A DNA stretch of 64,000 nt from Mesorhizobium sp. L-2-11 (GTDB lineage Bacteria; Pseudomonadota; Alphaproteobacteria; Rhizobiales; Rhizobiaceae). Position numbers and translations under genes: made by a program. The stretch is from positions 5,410,001-5,474,000 of the forward strand of contig NZ_AP023257.1 of NCBI RefSeq assembly GCF_016756595.1, in the 5' to 3' direction. Under the pieces are notes generated by a model. That model ran no database searches and had not been told where the DNA came from. It was given only the letters and a program-made list of their open reading frames with translations. Shown here piece by piece: positions 1 to 7,233 of the stretch. How positions within the stretch are numbered: position 1 is the stretch's first letter; each line of letters opens with the position of its first letter.

Positions 1-287
1 CCGAAGCGCTTGCGCACCGCATCGAGATAGGCGTCCAACGGCTGATGCGTCTTGGCGTCGCTGAAATAGGCGAGGAGGTGCGGCGTGCTGCCGACGAACC
101 CGTACCAGACGTCGAGGATGGCTTCGACTTGATCCTCGACGACGCCGTGCGCCTGGCGCAGCGCGGCGACGTCCGCGTCTCCGAAGAGCAGCGTTGTCTT
201 GAGCGTCGCGAGATCGTCTTTCGTGAGCGGCGACTTGGGCAGCGTCGTATCGCCGAGCCGGTAACCCGGAATGGAACTGGTCGTCAT
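1..287 (-). CDS. Protoglobin-domain protein, N-terminal part (cut by window edge)
   Basis: The reading frame begins at ATG 285-287 behind a strong AGGAGGA ribosome binding site and runs off the left edge after about 95 residues. The visible protein contains the protoglobin-type blocks TLLFGDADVAALR and ILDVWYGFVGSTPHLLAYF, followed by a tail resembling YLDAVRKRFG. Protoglobins are single-domain or sensor-linked haem proteins that bind O2, CO or NO. The proximal histidine lies beyond the visible part, so haem binding cannot be confirmed here. The gene is divergent from the MarR-type regulator at 2916, from which it is now separated by an IS66 element. Its own upstream 85 bp, with a near-palindrome, remains intact. 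The family call is firm; whether a signalling domain follows is unknown. Confidence 0.85.
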   Translation of the reverse strand, partial: MTTSSIPGYRLGDTTLPKSPLTKDDLATLKTTLLFGDADVAALRQAHGVVEDQVEAILDVWYGFVGSTPHLLAYFSDAKTHQPLDAYLDAVRKRF

Positions 288-314
288 GGAATGTCCTCCT
301 TGGGCTTGCCGAGA

Positions 315-333
315 TAATTGCTACTAGCTATTA
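315..333. promoter_or_regulatory. Candidate operator between protoglobin and MarR genes
   Basis: TAATTGCTACTAGCTATTA is a 19-bp palindrome around C324 with a single mismatched pair (319/329). It lies 28 bp upstream of the protoglobin start and 40 bp from the IS66 left end. MarR-family dimers usually bind palindromes of this size in the divergent region next to their own gene. Assignment to the MarR protein at 2916 is inference. Confidence 0.5.
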
Positions 334-364
334 CTGCAGCGCGAATCCAAGCCGGTCAACACAG

Positions 365-372
365 ATTAGGAG
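365..372. repeat. Left target-site duplication of the IS66 element
   Basis: ATTAGGAG directly abuts the left inverted repeat and is repeated exactly at 2903-2910. Eight base pairs is the duplication length of the IS66 family. Confidence 0.9.
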
Positions 373-380
373 GTAAGCGG

Positions 381-2021
381 TCAGCCGATAACGTCAGGCC
401 TAAAGTTCCAAGGCATGAGCATTTCGATTTCGGATGCCGGCCAGCCTTGAGCGATGCGGGTCAAGGTCTGCGAGAGCCAGTCGAGCGGATCGACGCTGTT
501 CATTTTGCAGGTTTGCAGCAAGGTGGCTACCGTCGCCCAGGTTCGTCCACCGCCGTGGCTGCCGGCGAATAGACTATTCTTTCGCGTGATCGTCTGGGGC
601 CTGATTGCACGCTCGACGATATTGGAGTCGATTTCGATGCGACCGTCCATCAGAAAGCGTTCCAGCGCCTCCCGCCGGGTGAGCGCGTAGCGGATCGCCT
701 CGGCGGTCTTGGATTTTCCGGAGACCTTGCCCAGTTCCGCTTCCCATAGATCGAAGAGGCTCGCGACAATGGCCACGGACTTTTCCTGACGTAGCGCGGC
801 GCGGCTTCCGGCATCCTTGCCGCGGACCTCGTCCTCGACCTTCCACAATTCGGTCATGGCGATGATCGAATCCGTCGCGGCCTGCGAGACCCCGCTGATG
901 TGCAGGTCGTAGAATTTGCGCCGCAGGTGAGCCCAGCACCCGGCGAGCCGGATTGTTTCATTGCTGCCGGCTTTGGCCCGTGCCTTGACCAGGTTGGTAT
1001 AGGCCGAGTAGCCATCCACTTGCAGGATACCGCTGAATCCGGCGAGGTGGCGCGCCACGCAATCCGCACCTCTGCTGTCTTCAAAACGATAGGCAACCAT
1101 TGGCGGACTGGTTCCGCCATAGGGTCGGTCATCCCGTGCGTAGGCCCACAACCAGGCTTTCGTGGTTTTCCCGGAACCAGGGGCAAGGGTGGGCAAGGTC
1201 GTCTCGTCGGCGAAGACCCTTTCGCCCTCCTTGATGCGCTCCAGTATGTAATCAGCAAGCATCTGCAGCTCGAAGCCCAGATGCCCCATCCACTGCGCCA
1301 TCAACGACCGGCTGATCTCGACGCCGTCGCGCAGATAGATCGCCTCCTGCCGATAAAGCGGGAGGCCGTCGGCGTATTTGGAGACGGCGATATAGGCGAG
1401 CAGCCGCTCCGTCGGCAGCCCGCTTTCGATGATGTGCGCCGGCGCCAGAGCCTGGACCACGCCGTCACGGCCCCGGAAGGCGTATTTGGGACGGCGCGTG
1501 ACGATGACCTGGAACTTCGGCGGCACGACGTCCAGCCGCTCGGATCGATCCTCGCCGATCAGAACCTTTTCAAGCCCCTCGCAGTCGGCCGGGATTTCCG
1601 GCTCGACGACCTCCTCGATGCGTTCGAGGTGGGCAGCAAAGCCCTTGCGCGGACGCGGGGCGCGCTTCGGCTTGTTCCCGACCGCGCGGTCGAGTTCGCT
1701 CCGGATTTCCGAAAGGCCGGTCTCGACCTCTTCGAAGGCAAAGGAGGCCTGCTCGTCGTCGATGGCCAGGCGTAGCCGCTCGGAACGCGTGCCATGTTGC
1801 GTGCGCTGTAAAACTTTCAGGATTGACGTGAGATTGGCGATCCGCTCGCTGGCGCTTTTCTCGACAGCTTTCAGCCGGGCGACCTCCGCCTCAGATGCTG
1901 CGATCCGAGCGTCGGCGACTGCGATCCGGGCCTCGCTTGCAGCCTGCTCGCGAGCCATGGAAAGGATCATCGCCTTCAGCGCATCAACGTCGTCGGGAAG
2001 GGCAAGACCCGGTAGAACCAT
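381..2021 (-). CDS. tnpC: IS66 family transposase TnpC
   Basis: This 546-residue protein is the DDE transposase of the IS66 element. It starts with a coiled-coil stretch (about residues 15-85), then has a lysine/arginine-rich zinc-finger region, and its catalytic core shows the expected acidic residues: D272 in FADET, D336 in QVDGYSAY and E470 in NIVERAIRP. The IS66 signature CWAHLRRKF follows the second D. The C-terminus ends eight bases inside the left inverted repeat. A TTG three codons earlier is possible, but the ATG at 2021 is preferred. Length and motifs are those of an intact enzyme. Confidence 0.95.
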   Translation of the reverse strand: MVLPGLALPDDVDALKAMILSMAREQAASEARIAVADARIAASEAEVARLKAVEKSASERIANLTSILKVLQRTQHGTRSERLRLAIDDEQASFAFEEVETGLSEIRSELDRAVGNKPKRAPRPRKGFAAHLERIEEVVEPEIPADCEGLEKVLIGEDRSERLDVVPPKFQVIVTRRPKYAFRGRDGVVQALAPAHIIESGLPTERLLAYIAVSKYADGLPLYRQEAIYLRDGVEISRSLMAQWMGHLGFELQMLADYILERIKEGERVFADETTLPTLAPGSGKTTKAWLWAYARDDRPYGGTSPPMVAYRFEDSRGADCVARHLAGFSGILQVDGYSAYTNLVKARAKAGSNETIRLAGCWAHLRRKFYDLHISGVSQAATDSIIAMTELWKVEDEVRGKDAGSRAALRQEKSVAIVASLFDLWEAELGKVSGKSKTAEAIRYALTRREALERFLMDGRIEIDSNIVERAIRPQTITRKNSLFAGSHGGGRTWATVATLLQTCKMNSVDPLDWLSQTLTRIAQGWPASEIEMLMPWNFRPDVIG

Positions 2022-2097
2022 GGCAAGCAACAGAGCACAAAAACAGCCGCTTTCCCAACCGTTCCAGCCGCATGATTCATCTTGCCGCAGGCCGGTT

Positions 2098-2442
2098 TCA
2101 GCCCGTCGATAACGGCCGCCTGACCCTGGCCGGACGAATCTTTTTCCAGTCCAGTCCGGCCAGAAGCGCCATCAACTGGGCGTGGTCGAGACGCATGCGC
2201 GCGGCCGATATCCCCGGCCAGCAGAAGCTGTGATCTTCCAGAGTCTTCGAATAAAGACAAACCCCGCTGCCGTCCCACCACACGATGCGAACCCGGTCCG
2301 CACGCTTCGAACGGAATACGTGAAGTGCCCCCGAGAATGGGTCCAGGCCGCCATCCCTGACCAGCGCCATCAAAGATGCCGCGCCCTTGCGGAAGTCGAC
2401 CGGCTGGCACGACACGTAAACCACCACACCGGAAGCGATCAT
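2098..2442 (-). CDS. tnpB: IS66 family accessory protein TnpB
   Basis: This 114-residue protein has the TnpB signature of IS66 elements: VDFRKGAASLMALV near residue 16, then LHVFRSKRADRVRIVWWDGSG and KTLEDHSFCWPG. The family is required for IS66 transposition, but its biochemical role is not known. Its start codon overlaps the stop of tnpA (ATGA), indicating translational coupling. It ends 77 bp before tnpC. Confidence 0.95.
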   Translation of the reverse strand: MIASGVVVYVSCQPVDFRKGAASLMALVRDGGLDPFSGALHVFRSKRADRVRIVWWDGSGVCLYSKTLEDHSFCWPGISAARMRLDHAQLMALLAGLDWKKIRPARVRRPLSTG

Positions 2443-2825
2443 GCCTTACGAACCGCGCGGATGATCCTCGCCAGGCGATCGGGATCGACATCGCCGCCGG
2501 CGCGCACCACTGCGTCGCCAATGACGATTTCCACCGTGTCGCTGCCCACCGCTTCAAAGCGCGTGAACTTCGCCGGCTTGCTCGCTCCCTCCGTCAGTGG
2601 CGCAACCATGCCCGACGAAAGCGCCTTGCGGCGCCACGCATAGAGCTGCGAGGGGTCCAGCCCCTCGGAACGCGCAACCGCCGAGACATTGCCCCCTGGC
2701 GAGAACGCTTCGGCGACAAGCCGTGCCTTCTCTTCGTCCGACCGATGGCGCGGCTTGCGTCGGGACGGCACAGGCTCCGCCGTCAAAATCTCGAATGTTC
2801 GATGATGGCTCATACTGTCGCTCAT
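2439..2825 (-). CDS. tnpA: IS66 family accessory protein TnpA (helix-turn-helix)
   Basis: This protein of about 128 residues carries a transposase-8 type helix-turn-helix: RHRSDEEKARLVAEAF, then NVSAVARSEGLDPSQLYAWRRKA. TnpA is the DNA-binding accessory protein of IS66 elements. The ATG at 2825 has a GGAGA five to six bases upstream and is preferred over the ATG at 2846, which has none. It is the first gene of the element, starting 77 bp inside the right end. Any promoter near that end points leftward, away from the MarR gene. Confidence 0.9.
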   Translation of the reverse strand: MSDSMSHHRTFEILTAEPVPSRRKPRHRSDEEKARLVAEAFSPGGNVSAVARSEGLDPSQLYAWRRKALSSGMVAPLTEGASKPAKFTRFEAVGSDTVEIVIGDAVVRAGGDVDPDRLARIIRAVRKA

Positions 2826-2902
2826 AGGATTCTCCGCATGATTCATGCTGAAAATGAGCGATCAACCGCCTGCACGCTACGTGGGGACGCCTACGCGCTT
2901 AC

Positions 2903-2910
2903 ATTAGGAG
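2903..2910. repeat. Right target-site duplication, doubling as the marR ribosome binding site
   Basis: ATTAGGAG copies the left duplication. Its AGGAG lies five bases before the ATG at 2916, so the duplication rebuilt the Shine-Dalgarno sequence of the downstream gene on the far side of the IS. Confidence 0.85.
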
Positions 2911-2915
2911 CAATC

Positions 2916-3497
2916 ATGCCTGTTTCGCCAGAGGCTCTCGAAGCCGCCCATCTGATCGACCGGCTGGAGCGCCTCGCCCGCTCGGGCGAACAGTCCGGGC
3001 GGCTCAATCCCGCTCAGTGGGACGCGCTCAGGTATCTCGCGCGCGCCAACCGTTTCTCGCGCACGCCAGCGGCGCTTGCCGACTATCTTGCTTCGACGCG
3101 GGGCACGGTGTCGCGGACGCTGGCCTCACTTGAGTACAAGGGCTATGTGTCGCGGGGTCCAAGCGCGCGCGACGGGCGTTCGGTCGAGTTCGCACTCACA
3201 CCGAAGGCGGAACATGCACTGGCGCGCGATCCCCTGCGCATCGTCGCCACAGACATCGAACAGGCGACCGACGGCAATGTGGCGAAGCTGCTTGACGGAC
3301 TCAGGCGCACCCTTAGGAACTCAATCGCCCGCAACAATGGCCGCGCGTTCGGCGCCTGTCTCTCATGCTGGCATTTTCGCGTCCGCGTCCGGCTATCGTC
3401 CCGGACGCCGCACCATTGCGGCCTGCTCGACGAACCCCTTTCCGAAGCCGACAGCCGCGCCATCTGTGTCGAGCAAGAGCCGGCAGCCGCTGCATAG
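2916..3497 (+). CDS. MarR-family regulator with C-terminal four-cysteine motif
   Basis: The 193-residue protein has a MarR winged helix: LNPAQWDALRYLARAN, the recognition region TPAALADYLASTRGTVSRTLASLE, and a wing with the conserved DGRS and LT (residues about 30-100). The C-terminal 50 residues are unusual and contain C148-x2-C151, a His pair at 166-167, C168 and C184, an arrangement able to bind a metal or Fe-S cluster. The start is ATG 2916, with AGGAG supplied by the IS66 target duplication. The gene is divergent from the protoglobin gene, which suggests gas or redox sensing; that is inference. Its original promoter is now about 2.5 kb away behind the IS. Confidence 0.8.
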   Translation: MPVSPEALEAAHLIDRLERLARSGEQSGRLNPAQWDALRYLARANRFSRTPAALADYLASTRGTVSRTLASLEYKGYVSRGPSARDGRSVEFALTPKAEHALARDPLRIVATDIEQATDGNVAKLLDGLRRTLRNSIARNNGRAFGACLSCWHFRVRVRLSSRTPHHCGLLDEPLSEADSRAICVEQEPAAAA

Positions 3498-3639
3498 CTG
3501 GATTGAGCTATTGTCCGTGCCATGAAGCCGCTGTCGACGGCAAGGCTGAGGAAAGCTCCGAGGTCCGCCGGCAGGCTGCGCGCGCGGCGGAAGGCTGGTA
3601 TGACGCCTTCACCCACGACGTGTTTGGCTGAAACGAAAC

Positions 3640-5826
3640 TCAACTCCGCTCGACGGCCGGGCCGGCGATTGCGGAAAGGCCGGCGCCATTGTGGGTACGC
3701 TCCGCCTTGGTGCCGGATCGTTGCTCCGGGATCAGCGCTGGAACAGGATCGGGCAGCTGCTCCAGCCGCAGCGAATTCACCACCACGAGGATGCTCGAGC
3801 CGGCCATGACCGCCGCCGCAAGGATTGGCTGCAGAACTCCGAATGCTGCGAACGTCAGCGCGACGAGGTTGTAGCCGAACGCCCACATAAGGTTGGTCAA
3901 GATGGTCCTGCGGACCGCGCGGGCGACGTCGACGATCCAGGGCAGCATCCACAATCCGTCCGCAGGCAGCACGAGCGCCGCAGTCTCGCGGGCGAGATCG
4001 GTGGCGGAGCCGACTGCAATACCGACATCTGCGGCCGCCAGGACCGGCCCGTCATTCAGTCCATCGCCGACCATCGCCATCGAACCGTGGTCATGGCGGA
4101 GCCGATCCAGGGCCAGCCGTTTGGCCTCCGGCGAAAGGCCCGCTCGGACGTCCTTGATCCCGACCAGGGCCGCGATCCGCTCCGCAGCTTGCGCCAAGTC
4201 GCCGGTCAACAGCGTGGCGTCGAGCCCGCGCTCACGCAGGGCCGCGATCGCCGCCTGCGCCTCGGGAAGCGGTGAATCATCGAGCGACAGCACGGCGTGA
4301 ACCTGCTCGCCCCAACCGACATAGACCACCGAATGACCGCTCGCCTCCAGCGACCGCGCGCGCTCGGTCAGCGACGGGGGAAGCGGCCAGCCCAGGTCAT
4401 TCATCAATCTGCCGTTCCCTGCCGCTACGGGCTGGCCTTCGGCGCTGCCGCGGATGCCACGGCCGGGAACCGTCCGGACATCGCGGGTGACGAGCGGCGT
4501 GATGCCGCGCTGAGCGGCGGCTGCCGCGATGGCCCGCGCCAGACCATGCTCGGAAAGGCGCTCCAGACCGGCGGCGCGCGCCAGTACTTCGTCGATGCCG
4601 CCCTCCTGGCAGTCGACGCCGACGAGACGCGCTTTGCTCGCCGTCAGAGTGCCGGTCTTGTCGAAGGCGAGCAACCGGACGCGCGCGAGGGTCTCGAGCA
4701 CGCCGGGGTCGCGGACCAGGCAGCCGTGCCGTGCCAACCGGCCGATGCCGAGTGATGTCGCCATCGGAGCAGCGAGGCCGACGGCACAAGGACAGGCAAC
4801 CACCAGTACCGAGAGGCCAATCAGCAACGCCCGATCGAACGGCAATGATTGCGCCCAGTAAACGATCGTCAGCCCGCTGAGGGCGACGACGAGCGGCACG
4901 GACACGCCAACGACGCGATCGGCAAGGCGCTGGGTTGGACTGCGGCGGCCCAGCGCTTCGCGCACCGACCGGCAAATCCGCGCCCAGCGGGTTGCAGTTC
5001 CGTCACCGCTGCTTTGGATCAGGAGCGGGCCGTCGATATTGATACTGCCGGCAATCACCTTGGAGCCGGCGCCCTTTGTCACTTGCCGGCTTTCGCCGGT
5101 AATCACGGCTTCATCGGTGTTCGATTCCCCCTCGACAACCACGCCGTCGACCGGAATGCGCTCGCCTGGCCGGACCCGCACCAGCATGCCGGCCGATACC
5201 TCCCGCACCGGACGGCGGATCTCTGTCGCGCCATCGACCACGGTCGCGCTCTCGCTTTCTGCGGCCAGAAGAGGTTCGAGGTCGCGCGCCGCCCTGGCGC
5301 GGCCAACAGCCTCGAGATAGCGGCCAACGGTGAATAGCATCAGCACCATCACGGCGGTGTCGAAATAGACATGCGTGCTGCCCTCGAACACGGCAAATGC
5401 CGAATAGAGGTAAGCGGCAGCGACGCCAATCACGATGAGTGCCGACGACGTCACTCGTCCCCGAATGCCATTGAGCCACATTTCGCGCAGATAGGGTCCG
5501 CCGAGAATCACCACCGCCGGCGTCGCGAAGATCCAGAGCAAAAGGTGGATCCACGGCAGCACGCCCGCATCGACGCCGGTGAACGCGTCCGAATAGAGGA
5601 GGAGGCTGAACATCATAATATTCATGGAGAGAAAGCCTCCCACGCCGAGCTGGATCAGAAGCCAGGCGGCTTCCCACTCTTCGTGTCTGCCGCTCTTCAC
5701 CTGAAAGGCGATGCAACAGCCGTAGCAGCAGAACGCGCAAGCCTCACCGTTGAGCCTGCGCTCCATCGGGCGCAAGCCGACGGGCAGCGAACAATGGCTA
5801 CAGAGGATATCGCCATGTGCAGTCAT
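3640..5826 (-). CDS. Copper-type P1B ATPase (FixI/CcoI-like) without HMA domain
   Basis: This 728-residue P-type ATPase shows the metal-transport CPC motif (VVACPCAVGLAAP, near residue 345), the phosphorylation site DKTGT (near 390), the TGES actuator and the hinge VGDGLNDGPVLAAADVGIA. The N-terminus is a cysteine-rich ribbon (CSHCSLP, then CAFCCYGC) as in FixI/CcoI pumps. The protein then passes directly to the first membrane helix, and the usual GMxCxxC HMA domain is missing. The start ATG overlaps the stop of the upstream TauE-like gene (ATGA). As the last gene of the oxidase cluster it probably exports copper for oxidase assembly. Copper specificity is inferred from CPC and context. Confidence 0.9.
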   Translation of the reverse strand: MTAHGDILCSHCSLPVGLRPMERRLNGEACAFCCYGCCIAFQVKSGRHEEWEAAWLLIQLGVGGFLSMNIMMFSLLLYSDAFTGVDAGVLPWIHLLLWIFATPAVVILGGPYLREMWLNGIRGRVTSSALIVIGVAAAYLYSAFAVFEGSTHVYFDTAVMVLMLFTVGRYLEAVGRARAARDLEPLLAAESESATVVDGATEIRRPVREVSAGMLVRVRPGERIPVDGVVVEGESNTDEAVITGESRQVTKGAGSKVIAGSINIDGPLLIQSSGDGTATRWARICRSVREALGRRSPTQRLADRVVGVSVPLVVALSGLTIVYWAQSLPFDRALLIGLSVLVVACPCAVGLAAPMATSLGIGRLARHGCLVRDPGVLETLARVRLLAFDKTGTLTASKARLVGVDCQEGGIDEVLARAAGLERLSEHGLARAIAAAAAQRGITPLVTRDVRTVPGRGIRGSAEGQPVAAGNGRLMNDLGWPLPPSLTERARSLEASGHSVVYVGWGEQVHAVLSLDDSPLPEAQAAIAALRERGLDATLLTGDLAQAAERIAALVGIKDVRAGLSPEAKRLALDRLRHDHGSMAMVGDGLNDGPVLAAADVGIAVGSATDLARETAALVLPADGLWMLPWIVDVARAVRRTILTNLMWAFGYNLVALTFAAFGVLQPILAAAVMAGSSILVVVNSLRLEQLPDPVPALIPEQRSGTKAERTHNGAGLSAIAGPAVERS

Positions 5827-6551
5827 GCGGGATGTCCGACCAGCCAGGCAAGGCCGATATGCGCGTCGGAAGGCAGGAGACCACGGCCGAGCGTGATGAA
5901 ACCGAGCAAGAGAATAAAGCCACCAGCCAGCCGCACGCCGCGCCGCCGCCAGGCTGGCCCAAGTATCCGGCCAACGCCGCCCATCATCAACATAGCGGGG
6001 AAGGTTCCCAGTCCGAACCATGCCATCACGAGAAGCCCGGGAAGCGCTCCGGCGGTGCTCGCCGCCTGGGCGGCGAAGGCATAGACCAGGGGACATGGCA
6101 GGAAGCCGTTGAAAACGCCAAAGGCGAGCGGTGCGGCTCTGCTCCGGGCCGTCAACAGACCGCGCAGGGACAGTGCAAATGTGCTGCCGCCAAATCCGAT
6201 CGCAAGGCGATGGAAGACCTGCAGCAAGCCGAAGAACTGCAATGCCATGGCAATCATGAGCAGGCCAGCGACGATCGCGAGAATTCGTTGGGCGGTGTCG
6301 AGGGAGCCGTTCAAGAGCGGCGGCGCCGTTAGACCTTGCGTGGTGCAGATGACCTGACCGATCGCACCCGCGAGCCCGCCCAGAAAGCAATAGGTTGTCA
6401 ATCGGCCGGTATTATAGAGCAGGTGGCGAAGTACGGTTGCGCCTCCGCCTCGCTGATCGCGGCCCAGCGCGCAGGCAAAGCCGCCGCACATGCCGATGCA
6501 ATGAAAGCTGCCTGCAAATCCAGCGGCGAAGATCACGAGGTAGTAGATCAT
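5823..6551 (-). CDS. TauE/SafE-type (DsbD_2-like) membrane protein
   Basis: The 242-residue protein is almost entirely hydrophobic, with about six membrane helices. It opens with GFAGSFHCIGMCGGFACAL, the HCxGMCGG signature of the family found beside ccoI/ccoS genes in many proteobacteria and annotated as cytochrome biogenesis or sulfite exporter TauE/SafE-like. The paired cysteines in helix 1 suggest metal or thiol handling. Its start follows the 40-residue ORF at 6582 by 30 bp, and its stop overlaps the ATPase start. A role in oxidase maturation or copper insertion is inferred from these neighbours. Confidence 0.8.
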   Translation of the reverse strand: MIYYLVIFAAGFAGSFHCIGMCGGFACALGRDQRGGGATVLRHLLYNTGRLTTYCFLGGLAGAIGQVICTTQGLTAPPLLNGSLDTAQRILAIVAGLLMIAMALQFFGLLQVFHRLAIGFGGSTFALSLRGLLTARSRAAPLAFGVFNGFLPCPLVYAFAAQAASTAGALPGLLVMAWFGLGTFPAMLMMGGVGRILGPAWRRRGVRLAGGFILLLGFITLGRGLLPSDAHIGLAWLVGHPA

Positions 6552-6581
6552 TGGCGTTTTCGCAGCGCCGCGTCCGCGTCG

Positions 6582-6704
6582 CTATTGCCGCACAAGATAG
6601 ACAAGAAAGATGATAAAGCCGACGGTGCAGCCGCCATAGATGAGGAAGCCGAGCATCTGTGGCAAGCCGGCGTCAGCGAGCTTGAAAACCGTGTCCTGTA
6701 GCAT
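6582..6704 (-). CDS. 40-residue single-span membrane protein
   Basis: The reading frame encodes MLQDTVFKLADAGLPQMLG followed by one hydrophobic span rich in Ile, Phe and Val, and ends at TAG 6582-6584. An AGGAG lies six to seven bases before the ATG at 6704. It sits in the oxidase cluster, 14 bp after the preceding micro-ORF and 30 bp before the TauE-like gene. Cbb3 oxidases commonly have tiny CcoQ/CcoS/CcoM-like subunits or assembly factors, but I do not recognise the family. The call rests on the ribosome binding site, position and protein character. Confidence 0.6.
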   Translation of the reverse strand: MLQDTVFKLADAGLPQMLGFLIYGGCTVGFIIFLVYLVRQ

Positions 6705-6718
6705 CCGCTGCTCCTATG

Positions 6719-6823
6719 TCAGCCGAAATAAAGGCGAAGCACGTTTACCGCCACCTCGAAGGCCAGGAAAAGGAGGTTCAATGCGGCGACCGCAAGGAGA
6801 ATTTTGGCTACCAACATCTCCAT
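6719..6823 (-). CDS. 34-residue single-span membrane protein
   Basis: MEMLVAKILLAVAALNLLF leads a mostly hydrophobic peptide ending VLRLYFG and TGA at 6719. AGGAG lies just upstream; it is close to the ATG at 6823 and better spaced for the in-frame ATG at 6817, so the start could be two codons later. It is flanked by other micro-proteins of the cluster. It probably forms a small oxidase subunit or assembly peptide, inferred only from context. Confidence 0.5.
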   Translation of the reverse strand: MEMLVAKILLAVAALNLLFLAFEVAVNVLRLYFG

Positions 6824-6857
6824 CACTCCTGCCTTACCAGTTCTTGCGACAGTCTTC

Positions 6858-7082
6858 TTAGAACAGACGGCCGGGGCCGAGCCCGCCCCAATAAACATAC
6901 ATGTAATACAGGCCCCAGGCGAACAGCAGCACGTAGACGACGAGAAGCCATAGCGGAATGAAGCCCACACGCGCCTGTATCAGGCCGCCGGCATAGTCCT
7001 CTAGTTCAGGGTGCGAGCTTTGACGTACATCCAGTTCCGGGTGCCTCGGGCTCTCCGGATCGCTGCTCTGCAGATCGCTCAT
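6858..7082 (-). CDS. Small membrane protein resembling the N-terminal anchor of CcoP/FixP
   Basis: The 74-residue protein has a charged N-terminus ending in HPELEDYAGG and one C-terminal span (FIPLWLLVVYVLLFAWG), followed by YYMYVYWGGLGPGRLF. This layout resembles the FixP_N membrane anchor that normally precedes the dihaem domain of CcoP. Here that dihaem part appears to be fused to CcoO instead. ATG 7082 has GGAGATGGAG upstream. Its 5' end overlaps the preceding micro-gene by 77 bp in another frame. The resemblance is by eye and needs a profile search. Confidence 0.6.
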   Translation of the reverse strand: MSDLQSSDPESPRHPELDVRQSSHPELEDYAGGLIQARVGFIPLWLLVVYVLLFAWGLYYMYVYWGGLGPGRLF

Positions 7083-7230
7083 TCTCCATCTCCCTTTCAA
7101 AAAAGTCGTTGGCGGCTTTGTCGGTGCCGCTCAACGCGCCGGATAGGACGCCCCAGATGAACAAGAACAGGGCCGCCAGGCTCATCATCATGGCGCCCGC
7201 ATACGGTCCGGTGACTTCAAAACCGAGCAT
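7006..7230 (-). CDS. 74-residue single-span protein of the oxidase cluster
   Basis: Translation starts at ATG 7230, three bases past the stop of the CcoO fusion. The protein begins MLGFEVTGPYAGAMMMSLAA, has one transmembrane span and a hydrophilic tail (GTDKAANDFFEREMENE). The tail overlaps the following gene by 77 bp in another frame. The first 45 residues look genuine (one span, coupled start); the last 25 may be read-through into the overlap or the result of a frameshift. It is a possible CcoQ-like subunit. No family was recognised with certainty. Confidence 0.6.
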   Translation of the reverse strand: MLGFEVTGPYAGAMMMSLAALFLFIWGVLSGALSGTDKAANDFFEREMENERSAEQRSGEPEAPGTGCTSKLAP

Positions 7231-7233
7231 TCG

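Larger units (their letters stand above)
373..2902 (-). mobile_element. Complete IS66-family insertion sequence
   Basis: The 2530-bp element begins GTAAGCGGTCAGCCG at 373 and ends with the complement of GTAAGCGCGTAGGCG at 2902, so the termini match over the first seven bases (GTAAGCG) and partly beyond. It is flanked by the identical 8-bp direct repeat ATTAGGAG. It encodes the full IS66 set tnpA, tnpB and tnpC, all leftward and all intact, so it may still be mobile. The perfect target duplication argues for a recent insertion. The interrupted site was the short divergent region between the protoglobin gene and the MarR gene. Confidence 0.95.

Noticed and set aside
3365..3809. Short rightward frames between marR and the ATPase gene, one ending EGWYDAFTHDVFG
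   Set aside because: They overlap marR or the ATPase end, have no well-placed start, and were not recognisable; possibly a gene fragment, but unsupported.
5827..6390. N-terminal extension of the P-type ATPase frame to 6390
   Set aside because: It overlaps the TauE-like gene in another frame, while ATG 5826 has an ATGA coupling and begins the cysteine ribbon.
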